The notes under the pieces are model-generated. The model saw only the letters and a program-made list of their open reading frames with translations. It was not told the origin of the DNA and made no database searches. Positions 21,001 through 29,699 of a DNA stretch of 64,000 bases are shown here, in pieces. Source of the DNA: Cristatella mucedo (Eukaryota > Bryozoa > Phylactolaemata > Cristatellidae). Within the stretch, counting starts at the first letter, position 1, and every line of letters starts with the position of its first letter. Location of the stretch: positions 11,266,001 through 11,330,000 of the forward strand of contig WPIO01000007.1 of assembly GCA_009760855.2 (NCBI GenBank), read 5' to 3'. The position numbers and the translations under genes are program-made.

Positions 21001-23376
21001 AATGAAGGAATCAATGCCGTTTCTTAGCATATAAGCATACGTTCTTGACCACTGTGAACCTGCCGTTTGAGACATCTTTTCGGAAACTGTCCTGCATCGA
21101 TATAGCCATGCAGAAAATGTAAAGCGCCTAGGAAGAGATTGAGTTCTCTGAGGGCACTTTATAAAGTGCATTATTATCATTATTAAGGATTAGACTTGAC
21201 TGACCGTTTATTCCTCCTGCAGTAATGTGCTGAAAATGGTGCTAATTCGCAGGAGTTGGCAAGGAGGCTACTTGGCCAGCGGCACGTAGCTGCTGTCTGT
21301 CGTCCGTCATAGATAGTACCAGATCAGGGTTGGCGGTGGCTTTTGGCTGCTGAATGCTTTGTTGGGGATCCAGCCGACCGTTGCCTTGGACATGCACCCA
21401 CTCGGGGTGAAGATGACGTTGCATTTCGTAGGCATCGTCCGATCTTCTCTTGGGGTTCTGGCATGTTCAAGAAAACTTATTTGTTAGAGTGAGCAGTGTC
21501 AGTCGCTAAGTCAATTTCACTGCTGGACCTTCAAACTTATAAATCTGGTGCTTTGAAGCCTGATATTATTTTACTACAACCCTGGCTATATACCCCTTTA
21601 TAGTACTACAATGTGTATGCATCTTCGTCGTTAGCCGCATAGAGCTATAATTATAATATATTTGTATGGCGACTTCAGAAAACTAAATCTCTTTCTAGGC
21701 ACTTAACATGTGGTTTAAAGGAAGTATGTCAATATGGTTAGTGACAATATGCACAATGTTGTCATGCATAAGCGACAAAGACTTGAACGGTTGTTTTGCG
21801 GGATTTATGTGGTACTGTCGCAGTGTGGCAGCTGTTTGCACTCAGTCACCTGCCAGCGCAGCTTTCCAATCATCCCGCTGAGCAACAGCAGGGATTATAG
21901 AAGAATTAATACATTAGCAACGAAGAAGCAGCAGCTGAAAGACCGGCTGAAACTGGCACCAAAGATCTCGAGTACTGGCGAAAGCCAAATTTTTGCGCAA
22001 GAGCAACTGACACGTGACTCAACTGTGCACAACCTGACGAGCAAAAGTGTACCGACGTCTTTTACCGGACAATAAGCAAATGTGCATCGCTCTCCTGACA
22101 TGCATGGATGGTATACCTCCTGAGAACCAGTGCTTGGATGGCTTCATGCTTACTTGACAGCATATTTAAAGTGCCTAGAAAGGGAATATAAATGAGGGCG
22201 CTATATAAATATGTTTATATTATGGCTGACCCGGATCAACTATGCGCAAAGAAACCGGATCGTCGGGCACTGGGGGGTTCAATTATTATTATTCTTATTA
22301 AGTCTTGGGTGTAGTGCCAAAAGAGAACCGAATCTCTACCTAGATGTGTTACATCTTGCTGATGCTGCAAAAGAAACAATAACCAGAGATTATGACAATT
22401 TTGGTATTACCTCGCTGTTCGAATGAGTGCCATTGCCGTTCCGTCCATGAATTTTGACATGCGTAGCTAAGTTGCATTAGCATTATCGGTTCGTTATCGG
22501 TTGGCACGTTTGCCAATGGTGTGACAGCTTTTCGTATCGATCGCAGGAACCACCTTGTAATGTCTGCTGTAGCCACATATCTGATAAAGAGAAAGAAAGG
22601 CAGCCGCTAGCTGACGGCCATGTTTTTTGTATTCGCTTTCAGATGAATGCGAGCATCCTTCCGAGACGGCAGCACCGCCGCAGCCGCCGAGTGGCCGCAG
22701 CAGTAGCTCGCTGCTCGGCTCGTTCATGCTGGACGTGTCTGAGATGCCGTCGCACGAGGACAGCGGCTGCGACTCGATGTTCGCTATCAGCTCCGTGATG
22801 AGCCCGAGCAGCGAGGCGTTCGTGCGAACCGAAGGACGTACCTTCGACGGCGCTGCACTTGCGGAGCTGGACTTCACGCTGAGCGAGCACGGCAGTCGCG
22901 TGGATGGGGCTGGCAGCGGCTGTGGCAGCGACTTCAGCGACGGTGGTCGCTGGGCGCCCGGAGACGTCCACTTTTCGGCATGTGACGCTCAGCAAGACGA
23001 ACGGTGCCGTGCTCCCGCCAGGCTGGAAGCAAGAAGCAGACCTGCAGTGGAAGCCAGCAAAACCGAAGCGGTCTCTGTGCGATCGGCAGCTGCTACGCAG
23101 GTGCTGCCTCAGCTTGTGCCCCAGCAGCCCTTGCTCGGCAGTGGGTTCGTTCAGCTGCCCTCTGGGTTGCTTCGAGCCGTTGCTCAGACCTTTCGGGATG
23201 CCGCGAGCCATCTTCCTATAGCAGCCTCGATCTGGCCTGCAACAGGCACCAGAATAGGTGCAACAGCTGCAATGGCAACAGAGCCTACAGGCGACGATTC
23301 GGACTTCGAGCTTGTGACAACCGAGGACTTTCATGATGACAGCAGCGAATGGGAAGTCAGGCCGTGCGAGAGCTGA
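10288..23376 (+). CDS. RETREG: RETREG/FAM134-family reticulophagy receptor (partial, 5' end unresolved)
   Basis: Exons 10288-10396, 16305-16389, 18339-18464 and 22643-23376 join in phases 0, 1 and 1 and give about 350 residues to a TGA. RETREG proteins are ER-membrane proteins whose reticulon-homology domain curves tubules and whose C-terminal LIR binds LC3/GABARAP for ER-phagy. Seen here: 'SVSELASCLAEW', matching 'SVPEL...' of vertebrate RETREG3; 'HPGW|FCAATSAAS', aligning with 'NPGKFCLLVCS'; a second hairpin 'VSGTVVSTLIVILMFSWPL' that aligns without gaps to the vertebrate hairpin ending in WPL; a disordered acidic/Ser-rich C-terminal half; and a terminal 'DDSDFELVTTEDF', the counterpart of the family's DDFELL LIR. 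Missing: the N-terminus and first hairpin. Identity is low outside these blocks, so the paralogue is not assigned. Confidence 0.85.
10400..12060. other. Intron sequence
   Basis: No repeat or exon recognised. Opposing frames at 10864-11107 and 11742-11979 have no known similarity. A 30-nt stretch bounded by AG and GTGAGT at 11281-11310 could be a micro-exon but is not needed: the exons on both sides splice in frame and align without a gap. Confidence 0.4.
12070..12324 (+). mobile_element. LINE-B fragment, interrupted by LINE-A
   Basis: Shows the C-terminal block (GAGACCATTGGTGACAGAAG), the 'GCACATTGCTACTT' UTR and 'GCGACTCAGCTATGAATCTC'. It then passes directly into a LINE-A 3' end. The break is a few bases upstream of the LINE-A insertion site in the LINE-B copy at 8.6 kb. 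Confidence 0.65.
12325..12542 (+). mobile_element. LINE-A 3' UTR and tail
   Basis: Starts at GACACTGTTCATGCTGCTAC and ends with the hairpin AAAGCGCCTAGAAAGAGATT ... GGGCACTTT and ATT repeats. It carries no coding sequence. Confidence 0.8.
12795..13890 (+). mobile_element. LINE-A 5' half with APE endonuclease
   Basis: The frame opens with 'YDRQQLLSLRHRRSNAFLDV' followed by a basic stretch. The APE-type endonuclease follows: 'NACLWNPCSMCNK', 'LLVLTETWLKS', a DFN block (here 'MDDFNVHFD', where family members usually have GDFN), 'GHTLDQIF' and 'LSDHMQISF'. These are the catalytic Glu, Asp-Asn and Asp-His elements that nick target DNA. A frameshift near 13380 separates the N- and C-terminal parts. 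The copy stops at about 13890, before the reverse transcriptase, so it is 3'-truncated, which is unusual for a LINE insert and implies later deletion. Confidence 0.8.
14040..14160 (-). mobile_element. SINE-B tail-end fragment
   Basis: The complement reads GCTCTTCTGCTGCTATATAA, the 3' end seen in the SINE-B at 58.5 kb, with a decayed body before it. Confidence 0.5.
14215..14670 (-). mobile_element. LINE-B 3' region, reverse
   Basis: On the - strand: a block around 'TCAATTTCAGCCTCTCGACG', the GGCGACAGAGGCTATTGCTC block, CCGTCCTCCACTGCTACCTC, CTTCTCACTTTCTCT and a shortened GTTGGCTACC ... CTTTGTGGCTTTGTAG end. There are internal deletions relative to the copy at 57.4 kb. Confidence 0.65.
14671..15245. 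other. Unassigned intron sequence
   Basis: Possibly decayed LINE on the - strand (it resembles the linker after the LINE-B block), but no motif is clear enough to name. Confidence 0.3.
15249..15948. mobile_element. LINE-A copy with classic 5' inversion (twin priming)
   Basis: 15249-15815 reads on the - strand from 'QKLERLTLKIGSASISPVES' (right end) through 'LVHAFVTSRLDF', 'RLQLVQNSAARLVC' and 'LHWPPVKQRID' to 'KSFGDRAFS' (left end). 15816-15948 reads on the + strand as the 3' UTR, hairpin (AAAGCACCTAGAGAGAGATT ... ) and ATT tail. The two parts belong to neighbouring regions of one element and meet at ACGTTATTCA. About 200 bp of the element are missing between the breakpoints, as is common in twin-primed LINE inserts. 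Confidence 0.8.
16305..16389 (+). CDS. RETREG: RETREG exon: second reticulon hairpin
   Basis: Acceptor GATATGTTGCAG at 16304, donor ATAG|GTAGGT at 16390; enters in phase 0 and leaves in phase 1. It encodes 'FCAATSAASLALIALSRAV' and 'SGTVVSTLI', a hydrophobic membrane hairpin arm. An alternative acceptor ten bases downstream would give an immediate stop in the joined frame, which supports this boundary. Confidence 0.85.
16885..17160 (+). mobile_element. LINE-B 3' end
   Basis: An uninterrupted example of the family end: ACGACAACTACTCTTCTACT, GTCCTGAGC-type block, CTTTCTCTTTGTAGCGTGAG, ACCGAAAGCCGCTTAGGCTG and CTTTATGACTTTGTGGAGTT, ending GACAGAGATACA without the usual long tail. Confidence 0.75.
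17260..17705 (+). mobile_element. LINE-A 3' end
   Basis: A 5'-truncated copy beginning at the 'VPPAFRNPT' block, with the C-terminal frame, UTR, hairpin (AAAGCGCC ... AGAGA ... TCTCT ... GGTGCTTT) and ATT-rich tail. The outer stem has a G.T-type change on one side. Confidence 0.8.
18002..18082. repeat. (CT)n microsatellite
   Basis: About 80 bp of near-perfect CT repeat with one GCC interruption near 18066. Open frames of Ser-Leu repeats through it are artefacts. It lies 260 bp upstream of a RETREG exon. Confidence 0.97.
18339..18464 (+). CDS. RETREG: RETREG exon: hairpin end and amphipathic segment
   Basis: Acceptor TATTTGCAG at 18338, donor GATG|GTAAGA at 18465; phase 1 in and out. It encodes 'ILMFSWPLTAVSYVLPRLYL' and then 'YFEPMRMKYSSKAKYTIDIC'. 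Trp-Pro-Leu closes the second hairpin at the same place as in vertebrate RETREG proteins, followed by the amphipathic helix region. Confidence 0.85.
18878..18947. repeat. Exact 35-bp tandem duplication
   Basis: Two adjacent identical units (18878-18912 and 18913-18947) starting CTTTAATTAATTTATAAGAT. Probably a recent slippage or repair event in the last RETREG intron. Confidence 0.95.
19200..21100. other. Intron sequence, mostly unassigned
   Basis: Only a short LINE-A UTR echo (GCTGACACTATGCATGCTGC near 19380) and a two-unit imperfect repeat (ACTGTTCGGTCACC.TCCAA at about 20787 and 20829) stand out. No exon recognised. Confidence 0.35.
21113..21186 (+). mobile_element. LINE-A tail only
   Basis: Hairpin AAAGCGCCTAGGAAGAGATT ... 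GGGCACTTT, then ATTATTATCATTATTA. Severely 5'-truncated. Confidence 0.7.
21640..21780 (-). mobile_element. LINE-A-like tail, reverse
   Basis: Complement shows the hairpin arm CTAAATCTCTTTCTAGGCAC and the following UTR block (GGAAGTATGTCAATATGGTT), as at 2590-2660. Confidence 0.6.
22140..22405. mobile_element. Two decayed LINE/SINE tails back to back
   Basis: 22160-22225 (+) has AAAGTGCCTAGAAAGGGAAT and GGGCGCTATATAAAT. 22280-22390 (-) has ATTATTATTATTCTTATTA, CCGAATCTCTACCTAGATGT and TTGCTGATGCTGC. Both are old. Confidence 0.5.
22643..23376 (+). CDS. RETREG: RETREG terminal exon with LIR motif
   Basis: Acceptor TTCGCTTTCAG at 22642; stop TGA at 23374. About 244 residues, low-complexity, acidic and Ser-rich. 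'MLDVSEMPSHEDSG' near the start resembles the conserved 'DTDVSE' block of the family. Codons 23305-23316 spell Phe-Glu-Leu-Val, an LIR core (aromatic-x-x-aliphatic), preceded by Asp-Asp-Ser-Asp. The Ser two residues before the Phe is a plausible phosphorylation switch (inference). Opposite-strand and shifted frames of 231, 105 and 110 codons here are shadows of this GC-rich exon. Confidence 0.85.
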
Positions 23377-23586
23377 TCCTGGCCCACGAGGTGATCAGCA
23401 GTTTTGGAAGTCAGTTATGGTGCTTCTTAACTACTGGATCCATAATGCTGGCAACTAAAATGGGCACTTTTGTAGTGGAGCTTTCCGTAGCATAGCCGAA
23501 CTATTGTGTTGCTTGTCGTTAATACTAAGACACGCTGCTGCCATTGTTGCCCGATTTAGTTTGGTACAGTCGTCGCCATATATGTG

Positions 23587-23592
23587 AATAAA
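23587..23592 (+). promoter_or_regulatory. Polyadenylation signal of the RETREG gene
   Basis: AATAAA about 210 nt after the stop codon; the first canonical signal downstream. Confidence 0.65.
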
Positions 23593-23830
23593 TTATAGGT
23601 CTTGATTCCCTAATGCCGGGTTCGTTAGCCTAGAGGAGTGACATACTTACATACATACATACACCGATGACAGCCAGCTGTGACTTCGTAGTTTAGAATA
23701 AACTTTCCAAAGGCAACTATTTATCGCTATCTATGGCCATCCCACATTTCCTGCAACATTTGCTGATTATATTCATACACTGGTCAGTCACGTGCCGAAC
23801 TGTCTCTGTTGTTAACCTTGAAACTCATTG

Positions 23831-24067
23831 TTCCCCGTGAACGAGGAATTCCCAGTAAGCAAGTCACTAGCTTGCATTGATTACGTCCCTGCTCTTTGTA
23901 CACACCGCCCTCTGGCTGCTACTACCGATCAAGTGGTTTAGTGAGGCCCTCAGACTGGTCCCGGCACGGCGTTTGTGTCGAACCGGGAAGACGATCAAAC
24001 TTGCTCACTTAGAGGAAGCAAAAGTCGTAACAAGGTTTCCGTTGGTGAACCTGCCGAAGGATAATTA
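23831..24067 (+). pseudogene. 18S rRNA 3' end, fragment
   Basis: Contains the universal landmarks of the small-subunit rRNA 3' domain in order: GAACGAGGAATTCCCAGTAA, TTGATTACGTCCCTG, TTTGTACACACCGCCC, GGTTTAGTGAGG, GACGATCAAACTTG, GTCGTAACAAGGTTTCCG and GGTGAACCTG..GAAGGAT. Several changes at normally invariant sites (for example GCAAGTCACTAGCTTG and CCTGCCGAAGG) mark it as a non-functional copy. The upstream 18S is absent. Confidence 0.93.
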
Positions 24068-24135
24068 CCGATGTTTCGATTGCGAGCGTCGCCAACGCGT
24101 CGTCGTGTCGCACAGTAACCGGGTAGACGAGGCGG
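24068..24135 (+). other. ITS1-like remnant between two 18S pieces
   Basis: Sequence immediately after the 18S 3' terminus, where ITS1 would begin. It is GC-rich with no landmark of its own, so the call rests on position. It runs about 70 bp before the inverted 18S piece starts. Confidence 0.45.
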
Positions 24136-24386
24136 CCTATTGCTCAATCTCGTGCGACTAAATGCCGCTTGTCCCTCTAAGAAGTCCAGCCCGACCATCG
24201 AGATTGGTGAACTATTTAGCGGGCTAGAGTTTCGTTCGTTATCGGAATTAACCAGAAAAATCGCTCCACCAACTAAGAATGGCCATTCACCACCACCCAA
24301 CGAATCAAGAAAGAGCTATCAATCTGTCCATCCTTAGTGTCCGGACCCGGTGAGTTTTCCCGTTTTGAGCCAAATTAAGCCGCAGT

Positions 24387-24424
<38 letters not shown>

Positions 24425-24425
24425 A
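24136..24425 (-). pseudogene. Internal 18S rRNA fragment, inverted
   Basis: Read on the - strand it gives, in order, AGGAATTGACGGAAGGGCAC, CACCAGGAGTGGAG, GGCTTAATTTG, GGTCCGGACACTAAGGATGG, TTGATAGCTCTTTCTTGATT, GGTGGTGAATGGCCATTC, TTAATTCCGATAACGAACGA, TAGTTCACCAATC, CTTCTTAGAGGGACAAG and GAGATTGAGCAATA. It is colinear with a normal 18S and only lightly mutated, but in opposite orientation to the adjacent 3'-end piece. Confidence 0.93.
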
Positions 24426-24429
24426 AACC

Positions 24430-25025
24430 TGTAGGTTGTTATATAAAATACACTGAAGATATCAAGTTTGTTATGGAAATGCTTAAATTCTTTAGCAGGA
24501 TCATCGTAGAAGTTTCTTTCCTCAGTGCAATCTATCGTTGTCTTGCAACTGAAACATGAACCAACTATTGAGTACTAAGCTGCTGCTGAGCTGTCATCAG
24601 AGCCTTACTAAACCTTGACCTAGAAAACAACGGCAGCCGATGGGCTAAAATAATCGTTCTGCTTGCTGTGTATGGACCGTTCGAGCAGCGAGCATAGACC
24701 TGCCATGTGGCGTTTATAAATGGCGTCAAGGTCGCACATAAGGTCGTAGCCCTCCACAGCAGTGGACAAAAGCATACCGACTTCGAGCTCCAAACTGACT
24801 TTTCACAAATAATGGAAACCACCCAAGTTCAACCCTGAACATGTCCCGTATAGCTTTAGGCTCACAAATTATCTTTGCTTATTGCTAAAACATCGTGCTT
24901 CCATACTCTTTAAACATACGTCAGGAATCTGTGTAATTTCCTTCTATTATTGCACAGTTAATTTGGTACAGTCACGTTCAGCAAGCTGGTCTATTTAAGA
25001 CCCTTTTACGAAAAACTACTTCCGT
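24430..25025. other. Unassigned
   Basis: No rRNA landmark continues past 24425. No exon or repeat recognised. Confidence 0.35.
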
Positions 25026-25029
25026 CTCT

Positions 25030-25380
25030 TAGTGAATGGTCAACTTCCAGCGTACTTCAACAGCTTTGGGTATATTCGGCCTACATTCAACTGAGGAACA
25101 TCGTCAAAATCCGGCCCTACACAGACAAGTGTACGACAGCCTAACTAGCTCGCACGTTTATGACATCGCAGCTATAATACTTCAATTATCTTATTCACGA
25201 CTCTCGGCATGTGGCCTTAATCGTCTGCAACTAGTGAAAAAATTAGCAGCTCAGCTGGTCTGTAGTCAACGGAATGTAGCTGCCTACTTATCGCGCTACT
25301 TTTGTCTGAGCTTTATTTGCTCCCTGCCAAGCATCGAATCGAGATTCTCTCTATGTCTATACGTCAATGCTTAAATGCCA
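25030..25380 (+). mobile_element. LINE-A-related reverse transcriptase fragment, decayed
   Basis: Conceptual translation 'LTSSHVYD', 'LNRLQLVKKLAAQLVC' corresponds to 'VTSRLDF' and 'IRRLQLVQNSAARLVC' of LINE-A. It is much diverged and has no tail. Confidence 0.6.
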
Positions 25381-25429
25381 ATACGGTGTTGCTATTCATA
25401 AGCGATTTTTACAGCCCCGTTGTATTGTA

Positions 25430-25844
25430 GCCGAGTGCTAGGGGTCAGAGGCTAATTCCCGCCATACTCCGGCCACTCCGCCGCTCGCCATGCCGCTGAG
25501 CTAGGGTGGGACGAGCGGCCGTCAGGTTAGACCTCTTTACAATATCGCATGAGCCAACAACAACAGAGAAACTAAACAATCCACAGGGGAAGGTCCTATA
25601 CAAAGTACGCTATAAGGGCGCAAGACGACGCAGCAAGTGCGAACAAACGTGTTTGCTGGTCAGTCGGCTTCCGCAGTCCCGCCTTTGAACCGACTCCGTT
25701 ATTCCAACAGTACGAGCGTACACCGTAAAAGATCCGACAAGCTGAGTTACTGCTTGGAAAATCGGAGTCGACGTCTACCATAGTCGAGAGCTTCCGCCGA
25801 AAGACGCCAACTCAAGGGGGGCCACGAACACGCTACACTGAGAA
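25430..25844. other. GC-rich unassigned block (left of a LINE-A)
   Basis: Distinctly richer in GC and CpG than its surroundings and lacking any recognised frame or rRNA landmark. The LINE-A at 25845-26485 separates it from a similar block at 26487-27180; the two probably were continuous. Given the rDNA debris nearby, a ribosomal spacer origin is possible but not shown. Confidence 0.35.
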
Positions 25845-26485
25845 TAATAATAATAATAATATTGCACTTGATAAAGCGCCCTCAGAGAACTTAATCTCTT
25901 TCTAGGCGCTTTACATTTGCTGCAAAGTGATACGCAATAGAATAGTAAGTAAAATCATGCTTGAAAAACAAACAAAATGAATAACATGGTTAGGGGTTAC
26001 ATGCACTGGGTCAGCATGCAAATGTGGTTAGTGGCAGCATGAACAGTGTCAGCACGCATAAGCACATCGAGGACGAATCACAAGGACCCACTAAATGCTG
26101 TCCTAAATAGGAATGTTTTTAAGTTTCTTTTAAATGTGGTCAGGTCAGGGGATGTTCTGATGCAGGTCGGGAGGGAGTTCCAGGCTGTGGGAGCATACGA
26201 GCTAAATGCACGGTCTCCAAAGGATTTAAGGTTTGTACGAGGTATTTCTAGACTGTTGGATTCCGAAAAGCGAGTGGTACGATGCTTTGCCTGATGGGGT
26301 AGTATCTCTGAAAGATAGGCTGGAGCCATAGAATGAAGAGACCTAAAAGTGAGCGACAAAACCTTGAAGTCAATCCGTTGCTTGACTGGTAACCAGTGCA
26401 GGTCGGCGAGAAGTGGAGTAATGTGGCAACTGCGACGCTCACGGCAGACAAGCCTAGCTGCAGAGTTTTGCACCAGCTGCAATCG
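25845..26485 (-). mobile_element. LINE-A 3' third, reverse, little decayed
   Basis: The - strand frame is open from 'IRRLQLVQNSAARLVC' through '[20 protein letters not shown]', 'APAYLSEILPHQAKHRTTRF' and 'GDRAFSSYAPTAWNSLPTC' to 'FRTAFSGSL'. The UTR, hairpin and ATT repeats follow at the left end. 5'-truncated at 26485 within a GC-rich block. Nearly identical to the matching part of the 29.9-32 kb copy, so recent. Confidence 0.92.
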
Positions 26486-26486
26486 C

Positions 26487-27180
26487 CTGATCGCCCGCGG
26501 AATATACAAATCACAACAACGAGCGCTATCCAGCTCCGCTCGGGCCTTGGATATTCGTCGCCTTGCGTGCGTGGCCGCATCGCCAGAGCACGCCTGAACC
26601 CATCCAGGTGCATAACTCGGCGAGACCGGGAGCCTTAAACACCACGACTTATTCGGCCAACTACCCTTACCCAAGAGCCACGGTGACCTCTCGTCACCGC
26701 ACATCCGGCCATACCCATAGGTCAGACCCCGGGTAAGCCGGTGACCCTTACCACATTACGGCCGTCCTGTCCCAGCCAACCGAACCTAGCGCAAGCCGAA
26801 AATGTGTTTCCGCCACCCCTACAATAAAATCCCTTTGGCTCCAACAGCCCCGGCGGCTACCAGCATCAGGGTGTTGTGTGATGGTGTCTCCAGCGGCGGC
26901 TGTTCTAGTGGGAGTCTCACGGAGACACAGTGGGCGCACGTGCGCGGTAAACAAGACTACTTTATCCCTCTCAGCGGGCACATATATGAGAGCCCGATTA
27001 ATTGCAACAGTGACACGAAATATAACACGCATTATTGGCCTGATGCTGCGCTGCATCGGTGGCTTGGCTGTTGGCCACAGGTGAGGCATGTGCATTGGTG
27101 TCAGGGCGCCTAGCTAATTACAGCAGCAGCAGCAGCCGCAGGCGTGCACCACAAGGGCCACACTCCAGGCGTCAGTGGCG
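26487..27180. other. GC-rich unassigned block (right of a LINE-A)
   Basis: Continues the compositional block broken by the LINE-A. Short open frames on both strands have no recognisable domain. It may be the 5' part of the decayed LINE-B that follows, because the linker motif of that element begins at about 27190. Confidence 0.3.
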
Positions 27181-27184
27181 GGCT

Positions 27185-28525
27185 CTAACCCAGACGGCCG
27201 ACAGCCTCGATAACTTCACCAATGCAGTGAGCATGAAACTTACGAGTGCCCTCGACGAGACTGCTTCCCTTTAAATTTTGTCCTTGTATATAGTCGTGGA
27301 GATTCTTTTCAATTTTCCAAAAATCTTCAAACTATATGCTGTGTTAAGCGTAGTTTTAAACGCAGCTATGGGAATTCTGGGTCTGGCGACGATCTCGCCA
27401 ATTTCAAAGACTTCCTTCGTGTCTGCACCAGAAATCTTTAGAAAAGCCGAGGCATTTTTCACTCGAGAATTGAAGTCCTTCCAGTCGGACCCAAAAAAAC
27501 TTCATAAGACAGTGGAAAATGTGCTTGCCAGCTCTTAAGATATATCATCCCCTGAATACTAGCGGCTCGTTTTCAGCCGTCGTTGAAAAACTGCACATAT
27601 TCGCGACTCCATATAGCCGCCCCTCCGAACTAAAGCAATTGTCGAGTCGCAACCAGTTACCTTCCTAAGCAGATTTTTCTCAGGTTTTCATGCGAGGTGG
27701 CTACGTTAATAAAGGCTAGTAAAAATAGCTCGCCTGAAGACCCTATACCATTCGCTATTTGACGTTCACTGGCAGAGAAACTTGGTCCGCATAACCGAGA
27801 TTTTTAATGTTTCTCTGAATTAAGGGTTGTCTTCAAATCGACCGTCGTTCGACCAATACGTAAACATCCTCAGAGGTCTTAGAAACCTATCGCCCAGTTT
27901 CCCTTCTTCCTTTTTCTAAAGGATTCTCGAAAAGATTGTCGCTAAGTAGCTTGTTAAACGCATTAAAAAAGAATGGATTGTCAGAACAATTTCAGTTGAG
28001 ATGTAAGCGAAACCACTCACCTGCAACTTCTCTCCTCCGTGTAACTAAGGATATCGTACGTACGCAGTAACGATGACGGCGACGTCGCTGCCCTAGCCCT
28101 ACTGGATCTATCGGCAGCCTCTGACGCTGTTGATCACGATATCCCACTTGAACAATTGAGATCAACGATCCACTTAATGACCTTTGGCGATAGGCGCTTT
28201 AGCTCTGCAGGTCCTAGACTGTGGAGATCACTTCGGCAATTCGTACGCAACATCTACTCTCCTGGTGCCGACTGTGAACGTTCCTTCAGCCGTCCTGAGC
28301 TGCTGTTTCCACGTTACTCACTACCTTAACTCCTCTACCGACTCAGCTATGCTTCTCACTCTCTCTTTGCTGCTTGAGATGGTCTGTCGGCTACCGAATA
28401 CGTATACGTATTGAAAGCCGATTAGGCTACGTTTGCGCTATAGAAAACTCTTCCGTCTAGCACTCATTTAGTCTTTATGGATTTCCTGACTGAGATATAT
28501 TACATTATATTACTAGGTAACATTA
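27185..28525 (+). mobile_element. LINE-B, longest copy, decayed
   Basis: Starts with an endonuclease-to-RT linker ('LDNFTNAVSMKLTSALDET'). Frames are broken, but an RT block ('YRPVSLLP' counterpart near 27890; 'ALALLDLSAASDAVDHD' near 28090-28140) is followed by the GGCGATAGGCGC/AGCTCTGCAGGTCCTAGACT block. The UTR with GTCCTGAGCTGCTGTTTCC and a GATATATTACATTATATTAC tail closes it. An 86-codon frame at 27278-27538 within it matches no known domain. Confidence 0.65.
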
Positions 28526-28877
28526 ATAGTTTTGGACACGTATGGTAGTCGTAATTAGTAGTAAAATCTACTGCGGAACTGGAAAGCTTCACTCCAAAGT
28601 TGGATTAGCCAGCCTCTCGTTTGTTACCTTTGCATACAATTTCAATTACAAAATGGGCTCCAAAATAACCTCTCGCTACCTAACCACTTTGGCTCTTTGG
28701 TCAATTCTGCCAAATGTTAGCTTTAACATTGCCAAAACTCTGGCTCGCATAGATACGTACCCGAAGTCCGAACTCGAATGGCGTTGCAAGCAAAGGGGCG
28801 AGGAGTGCCGGGGGTTGAGCTAAAGCCCGCCCCAATGGGTTTGGCTGAAGCGACAGAGTTGGGCACCCGCGAACATA

Positions 28878-28965
28878 ATAGTAATAATATTAATAATTAA
28901 GGTCGTTTTATAGTGCCCCAGGAGAGCTCTATCCAGGCGCTTTACAAATTGCTGCAAGAGCTTAC
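28878..28965 (-). mobile_element. LINE tail fragment, reverse, divergent
   Basis: Complement reads GCAGCAATTTGTAAAGCGCC and then GAGCTCTCCTGGGGCAC: a hairpin-bearing tail of the same general design as LINE-A but with a different inner stem. Possibly a third related family. Confidence 0.5.
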
Positions 28966-28969
28966 AAGA

Positions 28970-29695
28970 AGTACTTACTTACGAGAGCCATAGCCATGCG
29001 TACCCAGTCTACCCCCAAACTGTTGGTTAGTTTGCTGGGCTGTCAAGAAGTTGAGCGTACTTAGATGCAACAACGTCTAAATATCTCAATTTTAAGGCTT
29101 TTTGCAGTTCTTAAATTTTATTTTGATCCTCCGATCAGCTTGTCCAGGCATATTTGATAGCTTTCATTGGTACACGCCCGGCACCACTTCCCTTACACAG
29201 ATTCCGCCTAGACCTCATAATCGGGTCCAAAACGTGTGTGAATTGTCAATGAACATTTTCCAACTTGGTTACGTGCTCAGCCCGCAATCTTTGAGGTTTA
29301 TCCATCACGGTAATAAAAGGCTCTTAGAAATAATGCCTGCTAGCAATACAATGTTTGAGTAACTAATGCAAAGGCCATCTTACCGAAGAATGCACCAGCA
29401 CACTGTTTTACAATTTCGACTCGGTAGTCACGCGATAACTTGCGTAGCCTTGCCGATTCGTCAAGGCTCGCTGAGCAAAACCATAGGTGAATGGAAAACT
29501 CAAAAACTCTCGTGATCAACAAGCGTTAGCACTTCTATTGCTAGGAAACTTCAGTGTTGCTGCTACAAAGGGCAGTTAATTAACACGAGAGAAAGGTAAT
29601 AGCAGCGTCGCCGAGGAAAATTCTTACGAGCTCCGACTTGGATCCAGGGTTACAGGGTAAAATTCTGATACCACCTCTACTGCCGAGGATATCCC
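28970..29695. other. Unassigned
   Basis: No repeat or exon recognised on either strand. Confidence 0.35.
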
Positions 29696-29699
29696 CGTA

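Noticed and set aside
22639-23336. 231-, 105- and 110-codon frames overlapping the RETREG terminal exon
   Set aside because: Shadows of a GC-rich exon; only the 249-codon frame has the splice phase and LIR ending.
25826-25842. 18S-like motif ending CGCTACACTGA
   Set aside because: Only about 12 bases match the small-subunit rRNA landmark and the flanks do not; treated as chance.
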